Origin: Aquifex aeolicus
GTDB taxonomy: Bacteria > Aquificota > Aquificia > Aquificales > Aquificaceae
Direction: 5' to 3'
DNA: 13,895 bases
NCBI GenBank assembly: GCA_015662815.1
Contig: DQTK01000104.1
Coordinates: forward strand, 1-13,895
Each line of letters opens with the position of its first letter. The stretch's first letter is position 1. The translations under genes and the position numbers were made by a program. Shown one piece after another: positions 12,144-13,895 of this stretch. The notes under the pieces were generated by a model, which saw only the letters and a program-made list of their open reading frames with translations, was not told where the DNA came from and made no database searches.

Positions 12144-13520
12144 TTATTTTAAAAGCTCTATTCCGGCTTCGAGTATTTTTTCCACTTTCTCTCTGGACGG
12201 GGCCTCTGCATAGACCCTAATGAGTGGTTCCGTACCAGATGGTCTCATAAGTAGCCAAGAATCATCTTCGAAGATTAACTTAATACCGTCAACAGTCTTC
12301 ACTTCCCTAACAGTAAAATCTTTCAGTTTTTCCGGAGGATTGTTCCTAAGAGAACTTATTTTTTCCTTTACTTTTTCTTCTACTCTCAGGTCGATACGCT
12401 TGTAGTAGGCTTCTCCGAATCTTTTAAGAATTTCTTCAATTATTTGGGAAAGGCTTTTATCTTTGAGGCAAATAAGCTCCAAAATGTTGAGCGCCGAGAA
12501 TATTCCATCTCTCTCCGGTAAATAATCGGGAATTCCATATCCTCCCGATTCTTCACCACCAAATATTACGTTTCCTTCCCTGAGGATTATCTCATTTATA
12601 TTTTTAAATCCGACGCCTACTTCTTCCAACTGGACACCGAACTCTCTACATATCCTATCTGCCAGATAGGTAGTTGATACGGTTTTTACAACTTTCCCCC
12701 TTTTCCCTTTATTTTCAAGAATATGAAGAAGTAGCAAGACATAGATCAACTGGGTGTTTACGTAATTTCCCTTTTCATCTATAAGGGCTATTCTATCTCC
12801 ATCACCATCATTTGCTATACCCAAATCCGCATTTAAAGCCTTTACTTTTTCCTTTGTAATCTCCATATACTTCTCTATGGGTTCAGGGGGATTGCCTCCA
12901 AATAAAGGATCTCTGTGTTTTCTGATATTTATAACGCTTACTTTTGTATCCCTCAGTATATATTCAAGGAGCCCTGAAGAAGTGCCGTGCATGGAGTCAT
13001 GGACTATTAAGGTATCTTTTTCCTTCAAAAGTTCTAGGTTTATTAGATTTCTCAATTTTTCTACATAATGCTTTCTCACTTCGTGGAATTCGGGAGTAAA
13101 TTCTTTTACCTGATAGCCACTGATATTACTGAGTTTTTCTTCCACCTTTTTTACAAATTCCGGAGTGGCTGAACCCCCGAAACTTTCCTTTATCTTATAC
13201 CCGTTATAGGCTGGAGGATTATGGGAAGCTGTAATCATGACACCGCTTTCGTATCCCATATATTTAACTGCGAAGGAAACCATGGGGGTTGTACAAGCAC
13301 TTCCGACCAGCTTTACCTCGAAGCCTTCTCCTTTAAATACGTCGTAAACAGCTTTGGCAAAGTCTTCCGAGAGGAAGCGCCAATCGTAACCTACTATAAC
13401 CCCTTTTAAACCTTTTTCTTTTAAAACTTCCGCATGTGCCTTAGCTACTTTTCTTACATTTTCAAAGGTAAAATCTTCTGCTATCCTTGCCCTCCACCCG
13501 TCCGTTCCAAACTTTATCAT
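12144..13520 (-). CDS. Phosphoglucomutase/phosphomannomutase family protein
   Basis: An alpha-D-phosphohexomutase: it moves phosphate between C1 and C6 of a hexose via a phosphoserine. The 458 residues carry the four domain loops: phosphoserine S99 in MITASHNPPAYNGYKIK (95-111), the metal loop NDGDGDRIALID (237-248), the sugar loop FGGEESGGYG (320-329) and the phosphate loop RPSGTEPLIRVY (426-437). The GEESGG form is consistent with glucose/mannose mutases; GlmM usually differs (GEQSGH), so GlmM is less likely. Which hexose is used cannot be read off. The first gene of the minus-strand block, with only a weak ribosome site, and 25 bp from the divergent murB start. Confidence 0.93.
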   Translation of the reverse strand: MIKFGTDGWRARIAEDFTFENVRKVAKAHAEVLKEKGLKGVIVGYDWRFLSEDFAKAVYDVFKGEGFEVKLVGSACTTPMVSFAVKYMGYESGVMITASHNPPAYNGYKIKESFGGSATPEFVKKVEEKLSNISGYQVKEFTPEFHEVRKHYVEKLRNLINLELLKEKDTLIVHDSMHGTSSGLLEYILRDTKVSVINIRKHRDPLFGGNPPEPIEKYMEITKEKVKALNADLGIANDGDGDRIALIDEKGNYVNTQLIYVLLLLHILENKGKRGKVVKTVSTTYLADRICREFGVQLEEVGVGFKNINEIILREGNVIFGGEESGGYGIPDYLPERDGIFSALNILELICLKDKSLSQIIEEILKRFGEAYYKRIDLRVEEKVKEKISSLRNNPPEKLKDFTVREVKTVDGIKLIFEDDSWLLMRPSGTEPLIRVYAEAPSREKVEKILEAGIELLK

Positions 13521-13545
13521 AGTACTCTATTCTAAATTTTTTAAG

Positions 13546-13895
13546 ATGTACCTGGAAAAGAACTTCCCTTTAAAGGAACTTACAACTATAAGAGTAGGCG
13601 GAACTGTAAAATTTTACGCGGAACCATCGAGTTTGAAAGAGCTCAAAAATTCTATAGAGTTCTCTCAAAAAAGGGATATACCCCTGTTCATCTTAGGGAA
13701 AGGCTCAAATACCATATTCGGGGATATAAGAGGCTTGGTGGTAAATACGAGAAGGTTAAAGGGAATATCCGTTCGTGAAGGGGATAAGGAAGTTCTTGTA
13801 GAGTGTCTTTGTGGAACTCCTCTCAGGGATATTATTAGACTTTCTCTAAGGGAGAAATTAAAAGATTTCTACAAACTTCTGGGTTTTCCCGCAAG
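13546..13895 (+). CDS. murB: UDP-N-acetylenolpyruvoylglucosamine reductase, N-terminal part (partial)
   Basis: MurB reduces the enolpyruvyl group to lactyl with NADPH and FAD, making UDP-MurNAc for peptidoglycan. The visible 116 codons show the FAD-binding start: LKELTTIRVGGTVKFYAEP, then IPLFILGKGSNTIFGDIRGLVV and LVECLCGTPLRDII, in line with T.RVGG and LGxGSN family motifs. I chose the ATG at 13546, which puts the N-terminus four residues before the family block; no clear Shine-Dalgarno is seen. It diverges from the hexomutase with only 25 bp between. The gene continues beyond the right edge. Confidence 0.93.
   Translation, partial: MYLEKNFPLKELTTIRVGGTVKFYAEPSSLKELKNSIEFSQKRDIPLFILGKGSNTIFGDIRGLVVNTRRLKGISVREGDKEVLVECLCGTPLRDIIRLSLREKLKDFYKLLGFPA

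Noticed and set aside
1..13895. CRISPR arrays, tRNA genes, insertion sequences or rho-independent terminators
   Set aside because: No spaced direct repeats, cloverleaf with CCA end, transposase motif or GC stem with T tail was seen by eye on either strand.

Overview
The window looks like chromosomal DNA of a deep-branching thermophilic bacterium of the Aquificales, most likely Aquifex aeolicus or a close relative. This is inferred from three things: Lys/Glu/Ile-rich proteins, very tight packing with abutting or overlapping genes, and housekeeping genes scattered without the usual operon logic. No database search was possible. I found no tRNA, rRNA, CRISPR array, insertion sequence or convincing intrinsic terminator.

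Layout. (1) Bases 1-907, plus strand: the 3' end of purL, overlapped by lspA. (2) 845-1684, minus strand: dapF, whose 3' end overlaps that of lspA by 63 bp. (3) 1685-2207: no intact gene. It holds a decayed exbD/tolR relic in three frames and a copper-chaperone-like (HMA) gene broken by one frameshift. (4) 2208-3317, plus strand: prfB (release factor 2), abutting tail-to-tail with the next block. (5) 3318-7927, minus strand, read right to left as one probable operon: a TusB/DsrH-like sulfur-relay protein, dtd, a 124-residue helical protein with a sigma-region-4-like C-terminus, gcvT, a TauE/SafE permease gene broken by three frameshifts, an RluB/RsuA pseudouridine synthase, and a six-helix membrane protein. 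(6) 7955-8645, plus strand: a membrane-anchored GGDEF gene inactivated by an internal deletion. (7) 8619-13520, minus strand, a second probable operon: a phosphohexomutase, ppa, kdsD, an archaeal/fungal-type riboflavin-pathway reductase, grpE, a small unknown protein and a NYN-domain protein. (8) 13546 to the end, plus strand: the start of murB, diverging from the hexomutase with 25 bp between start codons.

The intact genes serve the cell envelope (lspA, dapF, murB, kdsD, hexomutase), translation and its quality control (prfB, dtd, rluB), chaperoning (grpE), and one-carbon, phosphate, purine and riboflavin metabolism.

The most notable signal is a set of broken genes between intact neighbours: exbD relic, copZ-like, TauE-like and GGDEF. 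Three of the breaks are -1 shifts at runs that resemble ribosomal slippery sites. They may be sequence errors, recent pseudogenes or recoding sites, and the sequence alone cannot decide. I saw no convincing new multi-gene defence or mobile system.
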